Shown: positions 51,200 to 61,166 of the stretch, one piece after another
Numbering within the stretch: position 1 is the stretch's first letter
Layout: each line of letters begins with the position of its first letter
Assembly (NCBI GenBank): GCA_031426915.1
Contig: JASJPB010000002.1
Location: 142,593-206,592, forward strand
Length of the DNA: 64,000 nucleotides
Reading direction: 5' to 3'
Source: Sulfurimicrobium sp031426915
Lineage (GTDB): Bacteria; Pseudomonadota; Gammaproteobacteria; Burkholderiales; Sulfuricellaceae
Made by a program: the position numbers and the translations under genes
Notes under the pieces: generated by a model
Seen by the model: only the letters and a program-made list of their open reading frames with translations
What the model was told of the DNA's origin: nothing
Databases searched by the model: none

Positions 51200-52984
51200 T
51201 CAATTCACGTTGTCGACGTTGAGTTGCAGCCAGAATTCGAGCAGGGCGAGGTGCCACAGCTTGCTGCCCTGAATCGGGGTGAAATGCGCTTCCGGCTCGG
51301 CCAGCAGCTTTTCCACGTAGGGGCGGTTGTAAAGGCCGCGTCTGATACACGCATCGGAGCGCAGGATCTCGGTCATGAAATCAAGGAAAGGGCCGCGCAC
51401 ATGCTTCAGCGCCGGCATCGGGAAATAGCCCTTGGGCCGGTCGATCACTGCGTCCGGCAGCAGACCGCGCGACATGGCCTTGAGCGGAAACTTGCCGCCG
51501 TGCTTGAGCTTGAGTTCGGGCGGCATGCGGGCAGCCAGTTCGACCAGTTCGTGATCGAGGAAGGGCACACGGGCTTCCAGGCCCCAGGCCATGGTCATGT
51601 TGTCCACCCGTTTGACCGGGTCGTCGACGATCAGCGTGGTGGCGTCGAAACGCAGCACCTGGTCGAGGAAAGTATCGGCCCGGGGCTTGCCGAGTTCCCG
51701 CGCCACCAGTTCGGAGGTGACATCAGGCCCGTGGTAGCGCGGTGCGATCATTTCCAGGTACTCGTGATGGCTGCGGTCGAAGTAGTGCGGGGCAAAGCGT
51801 TGCAGCGGCGTGCCGCTGGCGGCTTCCATGCGCGGATACCAGAAGTAGCCGCCGAACACCTCGTCCGCGCCCTGGCCGGACAGCACCACTTTCACTTCCT
51901 GCGACACCTGCTCGCCGAGCAGGTAAAAGGCCACCGCGTCCTGCCCCACCATGGGCTCGGCCATGTTGGCGACAGCCTCGGGCAGGCGCCGCAGCACTTC
52001 CGAGTTGGGGATGAGAAACTTGTGGTGGCGGGTCTGGAATTGTTGCGCCACCATGTCCGAGAATTCGAATTCGTCGGCTTTTTCCGCGCCCTCGCCGACA
52101 TCCTCGAACCCCACCGAAAACGTCAGCAGGTGCTCCACATGGTCCGCCAGCAGGCCCACCAGCAGGCTGGAATCCAGCCCGCCCGAGAGCAGCACCCCGA
52201 CCGGCACGTCCGAGGCCAGGCGGTGGCGTTCCACGGCCCGTCCCAGCACATGGCGCGTGGCGTCGAGCCAGTCCCGCTCGGACAGCGCGCGTTGCGGCCG
52301 GGTGGCATCGAGCGACCAGTAGCTCCGCACCATGGACTTGCCTTCGCTGTCGATGGTCAGCGTCGAAGCCGGCGGAAGCTTCTTGATGCCGTTGAGAATG
52401 GTGCGCGGCGCGGGTACCACGGCATGCAGCGTGAAGTGGTGATGCAGCGCGATCGGATCGATCGAGGTATCCACCCCGCCCCCCGCCAGCAGTGCCTGGG
52501 TGCTGGACGCAAAGCGCAGGCTGTTATTTTCCAGGGAATAGTAAAGCGGCTTGATGCCGAAGCGGTCGCGCGCCATGAATAGCGTGAGATGGCGCATGTC
52601 CCATACCGCGAAGGCGAACATGCCGTAGAAGCGCTCCACGCATTTCTCGCCCCAGGCGTGGTAAGCCTTGAGGATGACCTCACTGTCGCCGTCCGAGAAA
52701 AAGTTGTAACCCAGCCCGGCCAGCTCGGCTCTCAAGGCCTTGTAATTGTAGATCGTGCCGTTGAATACCAGCGCCAGCTTCAGTTCCTTGTCGACCATCG
52801 GCTGGTTGGCATGATCGGAGAGATCGATGATCGCCAGACGGCGATGGCCGAAGCCCAGCGGCCCATCGGAAATGATGCCCTCGTGGTCCGGCCCGCGCCG
52901 CGCGAGTTTGTCCGCCATGCGCCGGATCAGGGCATGATCGGAAGGCGCGCCGTCAAGGCGCAGTTCACCGCAAATTCCGCACAT
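51200..52984 (-). CDS. Asparagine synthetase-like amidotransferase, NAGGN (N-acetylglutaminylglutamine amide) type
   Basis: A 594-residue class II glutamine amidotransferase. C2 after the start Met is the nucleophile (MCGICGELRLDG). The GATase domain runs to about 210. The synthetase domain has the PP-loop SGGLDSS near 266 and SGQGADEVFGGYFW. The overall pattern (RRGPDHEGIISDGPLGFGHR, FNGTIYNYKALRAEL) fits the trio amidotransferase that makes the osmolyte N-acetylglutaminylglutamine amide better than AsnB. The usual partners, an acetyltransferase/ATP-grasp synthetase and a peptidase, are not adjacent. It lies 16 bp after a DUF2442 gene. Confidence 0.85.
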   Translation of the reverse strand: MCGICGELRLDGAPSDHALIRRMADKLARRGPDHEGIISDGPLGFGHRRLAIIDLSDHANQPMVDKELKLALVFNGTIYNYKALRAELAGLGYNFFSDGDSEVILKAYHAWGEKCVERFYGMFAFAVWDMRHLTLFMARDRFGIKPLYYSLENNSLRFASSTQALLAGGGVDTSIDPIALHHHFTLHAVVPAPRTILNGIKKLPPASTLTIDSEGKSMVRSYWSLDATRPQRALSERDWLDATRHVLGRAVERHRLASDVPVGVLLSGGLDSSLLVGLLADHVEHLLTFSVGFEDVGEGAEKADEFEFSDMVAQQFQTRHHKFLIPNSEVLRRLPEAVANMAEPMVGQDAVAFYLLGEQVSQEVKVVLSGQGADEVFGGYFWYPRMEAASGTPLQRFAPHYFDRSHHEYLEMIAPRYHGPDVTSELVARELGKPRADTFLDQVLRFDATTLIVDDPVKRVDNMTMAWGLEARVPFLDHELVELAARMPPELKLKHGGKFPLKAMSRGLLPDAVIDRPKGYFPMPALKHVRGPFLDFMTEILRSDACIRRGLYNRPYVEKLLAEPEAHFTPIQGSKLWHLALLEFWLQLNVDNVN

Positions 52985-53000
52985 GATGTTACACAGACTC

Positions 53001-53246
53001 CTAGGCAGTTGTGTTGTCTACAACGGACATTTTTGCCTCAATCGTATCTGCCGAGAGGTCAGCGCCACACTCCCACTCAACGAAGTATCCGCCGTTCTTT
53101 ATTTTCATGAATTCGGCAATGTCATTCAGTTCTTCGAACGCTTCATATTGAAGATAGGGCCGAAGATCAAATTGACCGACTCGCCCATCATTGGCGATTA
53201 CCAAAAAGGTCCAATCTGCATGTGGGGACAGTTCTGTAATTCTCAT
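53001..53246 (-). CDS. DUF2442 domain protein
   Basis: An 81-residue protein with the DUF2442 layout: a strand pair WTFLVIANDGRVGQFDLRPYL, then FEELNDIAEFMKIKNGGYFVEWECGADLSADTIEAK. It forms an overlapping pair (ATGA) with the DUF4160 gene upstream, a combination spread like toxin-antitoxin modules. No activity has been proven. Confidence 0.9.
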   Translation of the reverse strand: MRITELSPHADWTFLVIANDGRVGQFDLRPYLQYEAFEELNDIAEFMKIKNGGYFVEWECGADLSADTIEAKMSVVDNTTA

Positions 53247-53515
53247 TGATCGAGTCCTTTGATCGGGAATGGTTTTTTACCATTTACCGCAAGCTCCCAG
53301 TCGGCAAGGAGATCATCCTTGTGGATTTCAATCCATGCAACAACAAGCTTGTGTTTGCTTGGAGGCAATTCACCAGCGAGCAGCAGTCCATCCGGAATTG
53401 CGTAGGTTCCGACTTGCCCTTGATATTCCGCGTGAATATGTGGAAGGTGATGGCGTTCAATGTCATTGAAGAACATCCGAATCAGAATTCCGTAGAACAT
53501 TGAAATCGTTGGCAT
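53243..53515 (-). CDS. DUF4160 domain protein
   Basis: A 90-residue protein, MPTISMFYGILIRMFFNDIERHHLPHIHAEY. The conserved HHLPHIHAEY and the IPDGLLLAGELPPSKHKLVVAWIEIHKDDLL core define DUF4160. The start is the ATG before PTISMF, because family members begin there. Partner of DUF2442. Confidence 0.92.
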   Translation of the reverse strand: MPTISMFYGILIRMFFNDIERHHLPHIHAEYQGQVGTYAIPDGLLLAGELPPSKHKLVVAWIEIHKDDLLADWELAVNGKKPFPIKGLDQ

Positions 53516-53536
53516 CGTATTCCTCTCGCAGAGTTT

Positions 53537-53609
53537 GTAGGGTGCAATAAGCGGAGCGCATTGCACCGAATGACATACGGCGCAATGCCCGTTGGTTATT
53601 GCGCCCTAC
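53537..53609. repeat. Inverted repeat, GTAGGGTGCAATAA-type element
   Basis: Arms 53537-53567 and 53579-53609 are imperfectly complementary; each begins GTAGGG(T/C)GCAATAA when read inward. It sits between the DUF4160 gene and the small hypothetical gene. A decayed relative is at 63465-63548. Confidence 0.8.
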
Positions 53610-53614
53610 GCGGG

Positions 53615-53965
53615 CTACTGGGTATCAAGTTTCCGATGAAATTGGGCGTACCAGTCCTTCCAAAACTGAAACGCGTTTGGCCAATTGCTTCCATATGTAA
53701 GTTCACAACGCCACATTGCCAAGTTAAGCACGTCCATGGCCGGAGCTAAAATCTCGGGATCGACCACCTGCCGATCTTCAACTAGGCCGTGCACGCATTC
53801 GCCGATTGTTACCATGAGTTTGTCAATTGCGGAGTCGAGAGCCTCACCGCCCTTGGTGTATGAATCAGCGCAGGCCTCCGAATCCATGATGAGCTGCTGG
53901 AGACGAGCAAGCGATCGCGGATAGGTAACAGCCAGTTTTTCTTCTAGCTCACGATCAGTAGGCAC
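53615..53965 (-). CDS. Hypothetical protein, 116 aa
   Basis: A soluble, acidic, helical product: MPTDRELEEKLAVTYPRSLARLQQLIMDSEACADSY, then a Trp-rich end (MWRCELTYGSNWPNAFQFWKDWYAQF). I do not recognise a family. Composition and length look genuine, and it lies between a repeat element and dapD in accessory DNA. Confidence 0.6.
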   Translation of the reverse strand: MPTDRELEEKLAVTYPRSLARLQQLIMDSEACADSYTKGGEALDSAIDKLMVTIGECVHGLVEDRQVVDPEILAPAMDVLNLAMWRCELTYGSNWPNAFQFWKDWYAQFHRKLDTQ

Positions 53966-54019
53966 TGCAATCTCCTCCTGTGGTTCTAACGTGGAATAAG
54001 TACCTTTAACAGCATCGAA

Positions 54020-54794
<775 letters not shown>

Positions 54795-54809
54795 GATTTT
54801 TCCTAGGTT

Positions 54810-56006
54810 TTATCTGGTTTTATTAACGAATTCTTGGATTCTGCGCGCGGCGTCCACGCACTCCGCCAGCGGGGCGACCAGCGCGATACGCACGAAGTTT
54901 TCTCCCGGATTGGTGCCGCGCGCTTCCCGGGCCAGAAAACTGCCCGGTAAAACCGTGACATTATAGTCCCGGTACAGTCCCAAGGCGAAATCCCGGTCGG
55001 ACATGGATGTTCTGGCCCAGAGGTAGAACGCGGCGTCCGGTTGCTCGACCGCCAGCACCTCCTGCAGCATGGGCGTGACGGCGGCGAATTTCTCGCGATA
55101 GAGGCGGCGGTTTTCGATTACATGCGCCTCGTCGTTCCATGCCGCCGCGCTGGCCGCCTGCACCGCGGGATTCATGGCGCAACCGTGATAGGTGCGGTAG
55201 AGCAGGAATTTTTCCAGGATGGCCGCGTCGCCAGCCACGAAACCGGAGCGCATGCCCGGCACGTTGGAGCGTTTGGACAGGCTGCTGAACATCACCAGTC
55301 GCCGGTAATCCTCGCGCCCCAGCCGGTAGGCCGCTTCCAGCCCGCCCAGCGGCGGATTGCCCTCGTCCGGATAAATTTCCGAGTAGCACTCGTCCGAGGC
55401 AATGATGAAACCATAGCGGTCGGAAAGCTCGAACAGGTGCTCCCATTGCGCCAGATCCATGACCTTGCCGGTCGGGTTGCCGGGGGAGCAGACGTAGACC
55501 AGCTGGGTGTGCTCCCACAGGCCTTCCGGCACCCGGTCGAAGTCCATGCTGTAGCCGTTTTCCGGCAGGGTGTTGAGGTAATGCGGGGTGGCCCCGGCCA
55601 GCAGCGTCGCGCCTTCGTAGATCTGGTAGAACGGATTGGGCGAGATCACCACCGGCTGGGTGCGGGCGGTGTCGATCGCTGCCTGGGCAAAAGCGAACAG
55701 CCCCTCGCGGCTGCCGTTGACGGGCAGTATCTGGCGCTGGATATCCGGTGCCGGCACCTTGTAGCGGCGCGCGATCCAGCCCGATATGGACTGTCTCAGC
55801 GCTTCGCTGCCCTGGGTTGTGGGATAATTGGCCAGTCCCGCCAGATTGTCCGTCAAGGCCTGGGTGATAAAAGCCGGCGTGGCATGCTTGGGTTCGCCGA
55901 TGGAGAGGTTGACCGGCGCATACCCGGCATTGGGCGATGTTCCCTGGAACAGCTCGCGCAGCTTCTGGAACGGATAGGTATGCAGGTGGTTAAGATTGGG
56001 ATTCAT
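54810..56006 (-). CDS. dapC: Succinyldiaminopimelate transaminase
   Basis: A 398-residue PLP-dependent class I aminotransferase acting just after DapD. It has MNPNLNHLHTYPFQKLREL, the substrate loop LSIGEPKHATPAF, the cofactor-binding Asp/Tyr region FIIASDECYSEIY and the PLP Lys in SSLSKRSNVPGMR. The C-terminal Arg region ENFVRIALV is present. The start is set at MNPNL; upstream codons in frame do not look coding. It heads the dapC-dapD pair, which in relatives continues with yffB-dapE-prmB. Confidence 0.95.
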   Translation of the reverse strand: MNPNLNHLHTYPFQKLRELFQGTSPNAGYAPVNLSIGEPKHATPAFITQALTDNLAGLANYPTTQGSEALRQSISGWIARRYKVPAPDIQRQILPVNGSREGLFAFAQAAIDTARTQPVVISPNPFYQIYEGATLLAGATPHYLNTLPENGYSMDFDRVPEGLWEHTQLVYVCSPGNPTGKVMDLAQWEHLFELSDRYGFIIASDECYSEIYPDEGNPPLGGLEAAYRLGREDYRRLVMFSSLSKRSNVPGMRSGFVAGDAAILEKFLLYRTYHGCAMNPAVQAASAAAWNDEAHVIENRRLYREKFAAVTPMLQEVLAVEQPDAAFYLWARTSMSDRDFALGLYRDYNVTVLPGSFLAREARGTNPGENFVRIALVAPLAECVDAARRIQEFVNKTR

Positions 56007-56067
56007 TGGGGTTTCAGGGGTGCCTTGAACTGGAAGCTGATTTCTAGGGAATTCGATAGTATAAATG

Positions 56068-56952
56068 ATGGTGGCAAAACAGAAAATGCTGGCGGTTTCC
56101 GGACTGCTCACCGGCGCGGTCACCTGGGGACTGATCTGGTATCCCTATCGCCTGCTGGGGGAGGCGGGTATTTCCGGTGCATTTTCCAGTTTGCTCACTT
56201 ACCTGGTCGCGCTGGCGCTGGGCCTGGCTTTTTTCCCTTCCGCGCTGGGGAAATTCCGCCGTGCCGGCTGGCTGCTGGTCTGGATCGGCCTGACGGCCGG
56301 CTGGACCAACCTGGCTTATGTGCTGGCGGTGATTCAGGGCGAGGTAATGCGGGTGCTGTTGCTGTTTTACCTCTCGCCGCTGTGGACCGTGATTTTCGCC
56401 CATCTGCTGCTGCGGGAAAAACCCGCCGGGGCCGGTTACGGCGTGATGGGCCTTTCCCTGGTGGGCGCCGTGGTGATGTTGTGGCGTCCTGAACTCGGCC
56501 TGCCCTTGCCGCAGAACCGGGCGGAATGGCTGGGGCTGTCGGCCGGTTTGATGTTCGCCCTCTCCAACGTGCTGGCGCGCAAGGGGCATGATCTGGATGT
56601 TTCGGTCAAATCCTTCAGCATCTGGGGCGGCGTGGCGGTGCTTTCGCTGCTGCCCTTGTTGTGGGATCCGGCGCAGTTTCAGCCGCTGGTCGTTTTGCCC
56701 CTGGGCGGCTGGCTGTGGCTGCTGGCGATCGGGGTGGCGATTTTCGGGGTTACCTTGACGGTGCAGTTCGGCCTTGCCCATACCCCCGCCAATCAGGCGA
56801 TCGTGATCTTTTTGTTCGAACTGGTGGTGGCGGCGATTTCATCCTATTTCCTCGCCGGCGAGGCCATGACGGCGCAGGAATGGCTGGGCGGCGCGATGAT
56901 CGTGGCCGCCAGCCTGTTTTCCGGCAAACTGGAGCAGAAGCATGATCACTAA
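56068..56952 (+). CDS. DMT superfamily (EamA) transporter
   Basis: A 294-residue inner-membrane protein with about ten helices in two EamA repeats. The first repeat ends in the conserved LLLFYLSPLWTVIFAHLLLREKP, the second in QAIVIFLFELVVAAISSYFLAGE. The substrate is unknown (metabolite or drug efflux type). Two adjacent ATG codons (56065, 56068) could start it. It is divergent from dapC and overlaps the VOC gene by 11 bp. Confidence 0.92.
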   Translation: MVAKQKMLAVSGLLTGAVTWGLIWYPYRLLGEAGISGAFSSLLTYLVALALGLAFFPSALGKFRRAGWLLVWIGLTAGWTNLAYVLAVIQGEVMRVLLLFYLSPLWTVIFAHLLLREKPAGAGYGVMGLSLVGAVVMLWRPELGLPLPQNRAEWLGLSAGLMFALSNVLARKGHDLDVSVKSFSIWGGVAVLSLLPLLWDPAQFQPLVVLPLGGWLWLLAIGVAIFGVTLTVQFGLAHTPANQAIVIFLFELVVAAISSYFLAGEAMTAQEWLGGAMIVAASLFSGKLEQKHDH

Positions 56953-57304
56953 ATTTCTCCATGTCTCACTGCTGGTGTCGGACTTGGCTGCGGCGCGTGA
57001 GTTCTATGAAGGCGTGCTCGGGCTGGTTCCCGCAGAACGTCCTGAGTTGGGCTTCGACGGGGTGTGGTACGACATCGGCGCGCAGCAGATTCACCTGCTG
57101 GTCGTGCCTAATCCCGACTCCGTCACCGGGCGGCCGGAACACGGGGGGAGAGACCGCCATGTTGCCTTGGGCGTCGAGAATCTGGATGCGGTAAAACGTC
57201 GCCTGGAACAGGCAGGGATTCCCTATACCATGAGCCGCTCTGGCCGTCCCGCGCTGTTCTGCCGCGACCCGGATGGCAATGCGGTAGAGCTGGCAGTTCC
57301 TTAA
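56942..57304 (+). CDS. VOC family (glyoxalase/dioxygenase fold) protein
   Basis: A 120-residue single VOC domain: FLHVSLLVSDLAAAREFYEGVLGL at the start, IHLLVVPN in the middle, RHVALGVENLDAVKRRLEQAG in the second half, and a final metal-site Glu in FCRDPDGNAVELAVP. Likely metal ligands are His7, His73 region and Glu116. The reaction is unknown. It is coupled to the EamA transporter gene. Confidence 0.92.
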   Translation: MITKFLHVSLLVSDLAAAREFYEGVLGLVPAERPELGFDGVWYDIGAQQIHLLVVPNPDSVTGRPEHGGRDRHVALGVENLDAVKRRLEQAGIPYTMSRSGRPALFCRDPDGNAVELAVP

Positions 57305-57310
57305 GAGACA

Positions 57311-58216
57311 ATGAACAACCTCATCCTCCTCGCCACCTGCTTCATCGCCGGCATGTTGCTGCGCCGCAGTCGGCGCATGCCGGATCACGCGCCGGCCACG
57401 CTTAATAGCTTCATCATCCATGTTTCCCTGCCGGCGCTGACGCTGCTCTACATTCACGATCTCAAGCTGAGCGGCGACGTGGGTTTCATCGCGGCCATGG
57501 CGTGGATTCATTTCGGCCTGGCGGCTGGGTTCTTCTGGGTTGTGGGGAAATGGCTGAAACTGCCGCGTCCCACTGTTGGCGCGCTGATGCTGTGTGGCGG
57601 GTTGGGCAATACTTCCTTTCTCGGCCTGCCGATGATCGAGGCTTACTACGGCAAGGAGGCCATCGTCACCGGCCTGATCGCCGACCAGTTGGGTTCGTTC
57701 CTGGTGTTGTCCATCCTCGGCATCACCGTGGCGGGGCTGTATTCCTCCGGCGCACCGGGTGCCCGGACCATTCTGCGGCGCATCGCGCTGTTCCCGCCTT
57801 TTGTCGCGCTGCTGCTTGCGTTGCTGCTGATCCCGCTGGCTTATCCGGAATGGTTCACGCTGCTGCTGAAACGTCTGGGCGACACGTTGGCGCCGCTGGC
57901 GCTGCTCTCGGTGGGATTCCAGCTCAAGCTCGGGCATCTCGCCGGAAACGGCCGCAATCTGGCGCTGGGCCTGTTGTTCAAGCTGCTGCTGGCGCCGCTG
58001 GCGATCTTCCTGCTTTATGTCCCGCTGCTGGGGGCGAGCGGGCAACACATCCAGGTGACGCTGTTCGAGGCCGCCATGCCGCCCATGATCACCGCCGCCA
58101 TCGTGGCTGCCGAGCATGATCTTGACCCGCAACTGGCGACCCTGATGGTGGCTGTCGGCATCCCGCTATCTTTTGTCACCTTGTCGGCATGGTGGTGGGT
58201 AATGCAGGCGGTGTGA
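57311..58216 (+). CDS. AEC family (auxin efflux carrier-like) transporter
   Basis: A 301-residue membrane protein with ten helices. The crossover motifs typical of the family are SLPALTLLYIHDL, GGLGNTSFLGLPMIEAYYG and FEAAMPPMITAAIVAAEHDLDP. Bacterial AEC permeases move malate or related carboxylates. It lies 6 bp after the VOC gene, completing a three-gene run. Confidence 0.92.
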   Translation: MNNLILLATCFIAGMLLRRSRRMPDHAPATLNSFIIHVSLPALTLLYIHDLKLSGDVGFIAAMAWIHFGLAAGFFWVVGKWLKLPRPTVGALMLCGGLGNTSFLGLPMIEAYYGKEAIVTGLIADQLGSFLVLSILGITVAGLYSSGAPGARTILRRIALFPPFVALLLALLLIPLAYPEWFTLLLKRLGDTLAPLALLSVGFQLKLGHLAGNGRNLALGLLFKLLLAPLAIFLLYVPLLGASGQHIQVTLFEAAMPPMITAAIVAAEHDLDPQLATLMVAVGIPLSFVTLSAWWWVMQAV

Positions 58217-58247
58217 GTCAAGTGAAGCAATATTTTGAGGCATCCGT

Positions 58248-58668
58248 ATGGGACTAGGCTCATTTTTCAGTTCCCTGTTCCAGGGAAAAGAGGCGGATAA
58301 GTCCCCCAATTGCGCTTACGCGAGCCCGTTTTCTTGAAACCTTGGCAGCACCTGGCCTCACCAAGCGGGATCGTGACGAACTATTTCTCGTTGGCATGCT
58401 GTCGCTATTCGATGTGCTTCTCGCCATGCCGATGCAAAAAGTGATGGTAAAGATGCACTTGTCCGAAGCCGTGCTGGAGGTGCTGTTGCGCAGCGGCGAG
58501 CCCTATGGGAAATTCCTGATGCTTGCCCTTGCCGTGGAGAAGGGCCGCACGATCCAGGCGGCAAACCTGGCGGCAAATCTGGGTGTCGAGCTTGATACGC
58601 TCGAAGCCACCAGCCAGGCCGCATTTGCCTGGGCGCAGGATGCGCTTGGAGATGGGGCGTCACAGTGA
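58248..58668 (+). pseudogene. HDOD-domain gene remnant with internal deletion
   Basis: From ATG 58248 the frame gives MGLGSFFSSLFQGKEADKSP and stops at TGA 58335. In another frame, from about 58321, the sequence RARFLETLAAPGLTKRDRDELFLVGMLSLFDVLL continues to 58668. That is the C-terminal end of HDOD domains, as in EAL-HDOD (YuxH/CdgJ-like) proteins. The middle is missing, so only both ends of a once larger gene remain. A 108-residue product from 58342 is possible but improbable. Confidence 0.7.
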
Positions 58669-58716
58669 GGTGGGTGTTACAGGGGGTATGAGCGCGCACC
58701 CTGCGCTAACTGCCCA

Positions 58717-60585
58717 TCATTTAACCTGTTCCTCCCCCTGTGGTTCTGCGAAGCGATAGGCGTTCTTGCCCGCCTTCTTGACCGCGTACATGGCGTGGTC
58801 GGCCTGGTTCAGCAGTTCTTCCGCCGTGTTGCCGTGCTGGGGGTAGAGCACGATGCCTATCGACGCCCCGATGCGGCATTCGTGGCCGAGCAGGTGGAGC
58901 GGGGGCGCGAGTGCGGCAAGGATTTTTTCCGCAACGGCGGCGGCGTCCTGCGGTCCGTGCAGGTTGCGCACCACCAGCGTGAACTCGTCGCCGCCCATGC
59001 GTGCCACGGTGTCCGAATCCCGCACGCATTCGAGCAGGTGTTCGGACACCGCTTTCAGCACCGCGTCGCCGGTGTCGTGGCCGAAGGTGTCGTTGACCGC
59101 CTTGAAACCGTCCAGGTCCACGAACATCAGTGCGAACATGCCCTGGCTGCGCCTGGTCTGGGCTATGGCCTGCGCCAGGCGGTCGAAGAACAGCGCGCGG
59201 TTGGGCAGGCCGGTGAGCGCGTCGTAGTGAGCCATGGCTTCGAGTTTCTCTTCCAGCAGCTTGCGTTCGTTGATGTCCTGCACGATGGCGATGATGGCGC
59301 GGATGTAGCCGGACTCATCCTGCACCGGGGTCATGGAAAGATGGCCCCAGAACACCCTGCCGCCACTGCGGACAAAAAGCCGGTCGCTTTCGTAGTGCGG
59401 TATTTCGCCATTGGCCAGGGCCGCAAACATTTGCTGGGTTTCGACCACGTCGTCGTCGTGGGTGATGTCCTTGTTGCTGAGCGTGGAAGCGCCTTCCCTG
59501 GAATATCCCAGCAACGAGAGCCAGAAATCGTTGACCTTGACGAAACGGCCCCACAGGTCGAGCAGCGCAATGCCGACCCCGGCATTGTTGAAGATGGCTT
59601 CCATCTCCGCGTGGCCGAGGGCCAGCGCCTCTTCCATGCGAAGTTTTTCCGTGATGTCGTGGGAGATGGCGATGAATTTTTCCGGCCGGCCGTCGCGCCC
59701 GGCAACGGGAGAAATAGTCATCGCTACCGTGACCGGGTCGCCATCCTTGCGCCGGTTGACGATATCACCCTGCCAGACATCGCCCTTGAGTATGGTTTTC
59801 CACAGCATTTCGTAAAACCCGTCTTCCTGGAAGCCGCTTTTGAGCAGGGAAGGTTTCTTGCCGATGACTTCTTCGGAGGGGTAGCCGGTGATGCCGGAAA
59901 AGGCCGGATTGACGTATTCGATGAGGCCGTTGCGGTCCGTGACGTGCACCGATTCCTGCGCCGAGTGGATGGCGGCGCTACGCCATCCGATCTGCTGGCG
60001 CAAGTCGTAGATGCGGCGCAGCAGGCGGTCCGCGAGGTGGAGCGCGAACAGCACGATGGACGCGGCGGGGATGGCGAGGAGGTTGAATTTGACCAGGTCG
60101 AAACCCGCGAAAACGCCGAATACGCCCACCAGCAGGTTGGGGAAGGCCAGCAGCAACAGGTTTCCGGCCAGGTTCGCGCGCCAGCTGAAGACGAAGCTCA
60201 TCAGCGGCGGCAGCAGGAACCAGTAAACAAGCACGTCGCCACCATGAGCCAGACCATGGTTCAGGTGCGCCAGAATGAGCAGGAACAGCCACTGCGCCGC
60301 CAGCAGCAGCGCGTAGAGCAGGTAGGGCAGGGCGCGCAGGCGCATCTGGGCGAGGATGGCGACGGGATAGGCGAACATCATTGCGCCCATCAGCAGTTGC
60401 AGCGGAAGCATGTCTCCGGCGTGGGCGGGGTCGATGTTCAGTTCCCATAGCCACAGGCCGGCGAACAGGAACACCATGAAAACGCCGATCGCCCCGGTGA
60501 AACCTTGCAGATCCTCGTGCCTGGCCTGGAGATGCGGATCTGCCGCTACCGGGGTGAGTTTGGGGAGTTTGCCCTTGAGAGACAT
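58717..60585 (-). CDS. Membrane diguanylate cyclase with two PAS domains
   Basis: A 622-residue protein with six N-terminal membrane helices (about 30-195, MASE-like sensor), two PAS domains (about 210-335 and 335-455) and a GGDEF domain (about 460-615). GGDEF is intact and preceded by RDSD five residues before it, an inhibition site. There is no EAL, so it is a dedicated c-di-GMP synthase. The start MSLKGKLPKL lies 14 bp after the PilZ gene, linking producer and receptor in one operon. Confidence 0.93.
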   Translation of the reverse strand: MSLKGKLPKLTPVAADPHLQARHEDLQGFTGAIGVFMVFLFAGLWLWELNIDPAHAGDMLPLQLLMGAMMFAYPVAILAQMRLRALPYLLYALLLAAQWLFLLILAHLNHGLAHGGDVLVYWFLLPPLMSFVFSWRANLAGNLLLLAFPNLLVGVFGVFAGFDLVKFNLLAIPAASIVLFALHLADRLLRRIYDLRQQIGWRSAAIHSAQESVHVTDRNGLIEYVNPAFSGITGYPSEEVIGKKPSLLKSGFQEDGFYEMLWKTILKGDVWQGDIVNRRKDGDPVTVAMTISPVAGRDGRPEKFIAISHDITEKLRMEEALALGHAEMEAIFNNAGVGIALLDLWGRFVKVNDFWLSLLGYSREGASTLSNKDITHDDDVVETQQMFAALANGEIPHYESDRLFVRSGGRVFWGHLSMTPVQDESGYIRAIIAIVQDINERKLLEEKLEAMAHYDALTGLPNRALFFDRLAQAIAQTRRSQGMFALMFVDLDGFKAVNDTFGHDTGDAVLKAVSEHLLECVRDSDTVARMGGDEFTLVVRNLHGPQDAAAVAEKILAALAPPLHLLGHECRIGASIGIVLYPQHGNTAEELLNQADHAMYAVKKAGKNAYRFAEPQGEEQVK

Positions 60586-60599
60586 GGCCGCTGGAGGTT

Positions 60600-61166
60600 T
60601 CAGTCTGGCGCGGACTGGCGCGAATGCTGTTGCTGGATGGCGCGGCGATGGAAGCGGAACACGGTGCGTTCCAGCCATTCTTCCACTTCCTGGTTGAGAT
60701 GGGTGAAATGCGCCCTGATCCGGACGCCACCCTCGCGGGGGTCTACTGTGCTCACCTGGGCGGGAAGGGTCAGCGCATGGGGCAACTTCGGGCTGATATG
60801 CAGGAAAATCACAATCAGAGTGCCGGGTTCAGGGATGGGTTCTCCAGTCCACTCCAGCGACCCGGCCCGCAGTATGGCGGCGTGGGGCGCGGGGAGCTCG
60901 GCTTGTTCGTGCGCAAGTTGCATCATCAGGCTGAGAGCCAGGTCCAGCTTGGCTTCCAGCCTTTCCATGGCTTTGCCGTGGGGAGATGAGAGGTCCCGGT
61001 CGCTGTCGGACAGCGGTGTTTCGATCACCGCCAGCGCCCGCAGCAGTGCGGCCGCTTCGTGCAGCCATTGCTCCGCCTGGGCGGGCTGGACGCTATGCAG
61101 CGGCGCCCAGCGCAGCGGCAGCTCCGCTGTGTAGGCTACACCGTCCGGTTCAAATTGATCTGGCAT
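60600..61166 (-). CDS. PilZ-domain-like c-di-GMP receptor protein
   Basis: A 188-residue soluble protein. The N-terminal helical half (about 1-95) includes EAKLDLALSLMMQLAHEQ. The C-terminal beta-barrel part includes GSLEWTGEPIPEPGTLIVIFLH, and the end HLNQEVEEWLERTVFRFHRRAIQ matches the closing helix of PilZ proteins. The canonical RxxxR and (D/N)xSxxG motifs are not evident, so c-di-GMP binding may be weak or lost. It overlaps the FGGY kinase gene by 17 bp and precedes a diguanylate cyclase. Confidence 0.72.
   Translation of the reverse strand: MPDQFEPDGVAYTAELPLRWAPLHSVQPAQAEQWLHEAAALLRALAVIETPLSDSDRDLSSPHGKAMERLEAKLDLALSLMMQLAHEQAELPAPHAAILRAGSLEWTGEPIPEPGTLIVIFLHISPKLPHALTLPAQVSTVDPREGGVRIRAHFTHLNQEVEEWLERTVFRFHRRAIQQQHSRQSAPD

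Noticed and set aside
53001..53515. DUF2442/DUF4160 as a proven toxin-antitoxin system
   Set aside because: The pairing and overlap are suggestive, but neither protein shows a known toxin active site, so only the domain names are reported.
58795..60450. 551-codon plus-strand frame under the diguanylate cyclase
   Set aside because: Antisense shadow; the real gene on the minus strand has all GGDEF and PAS motifs.
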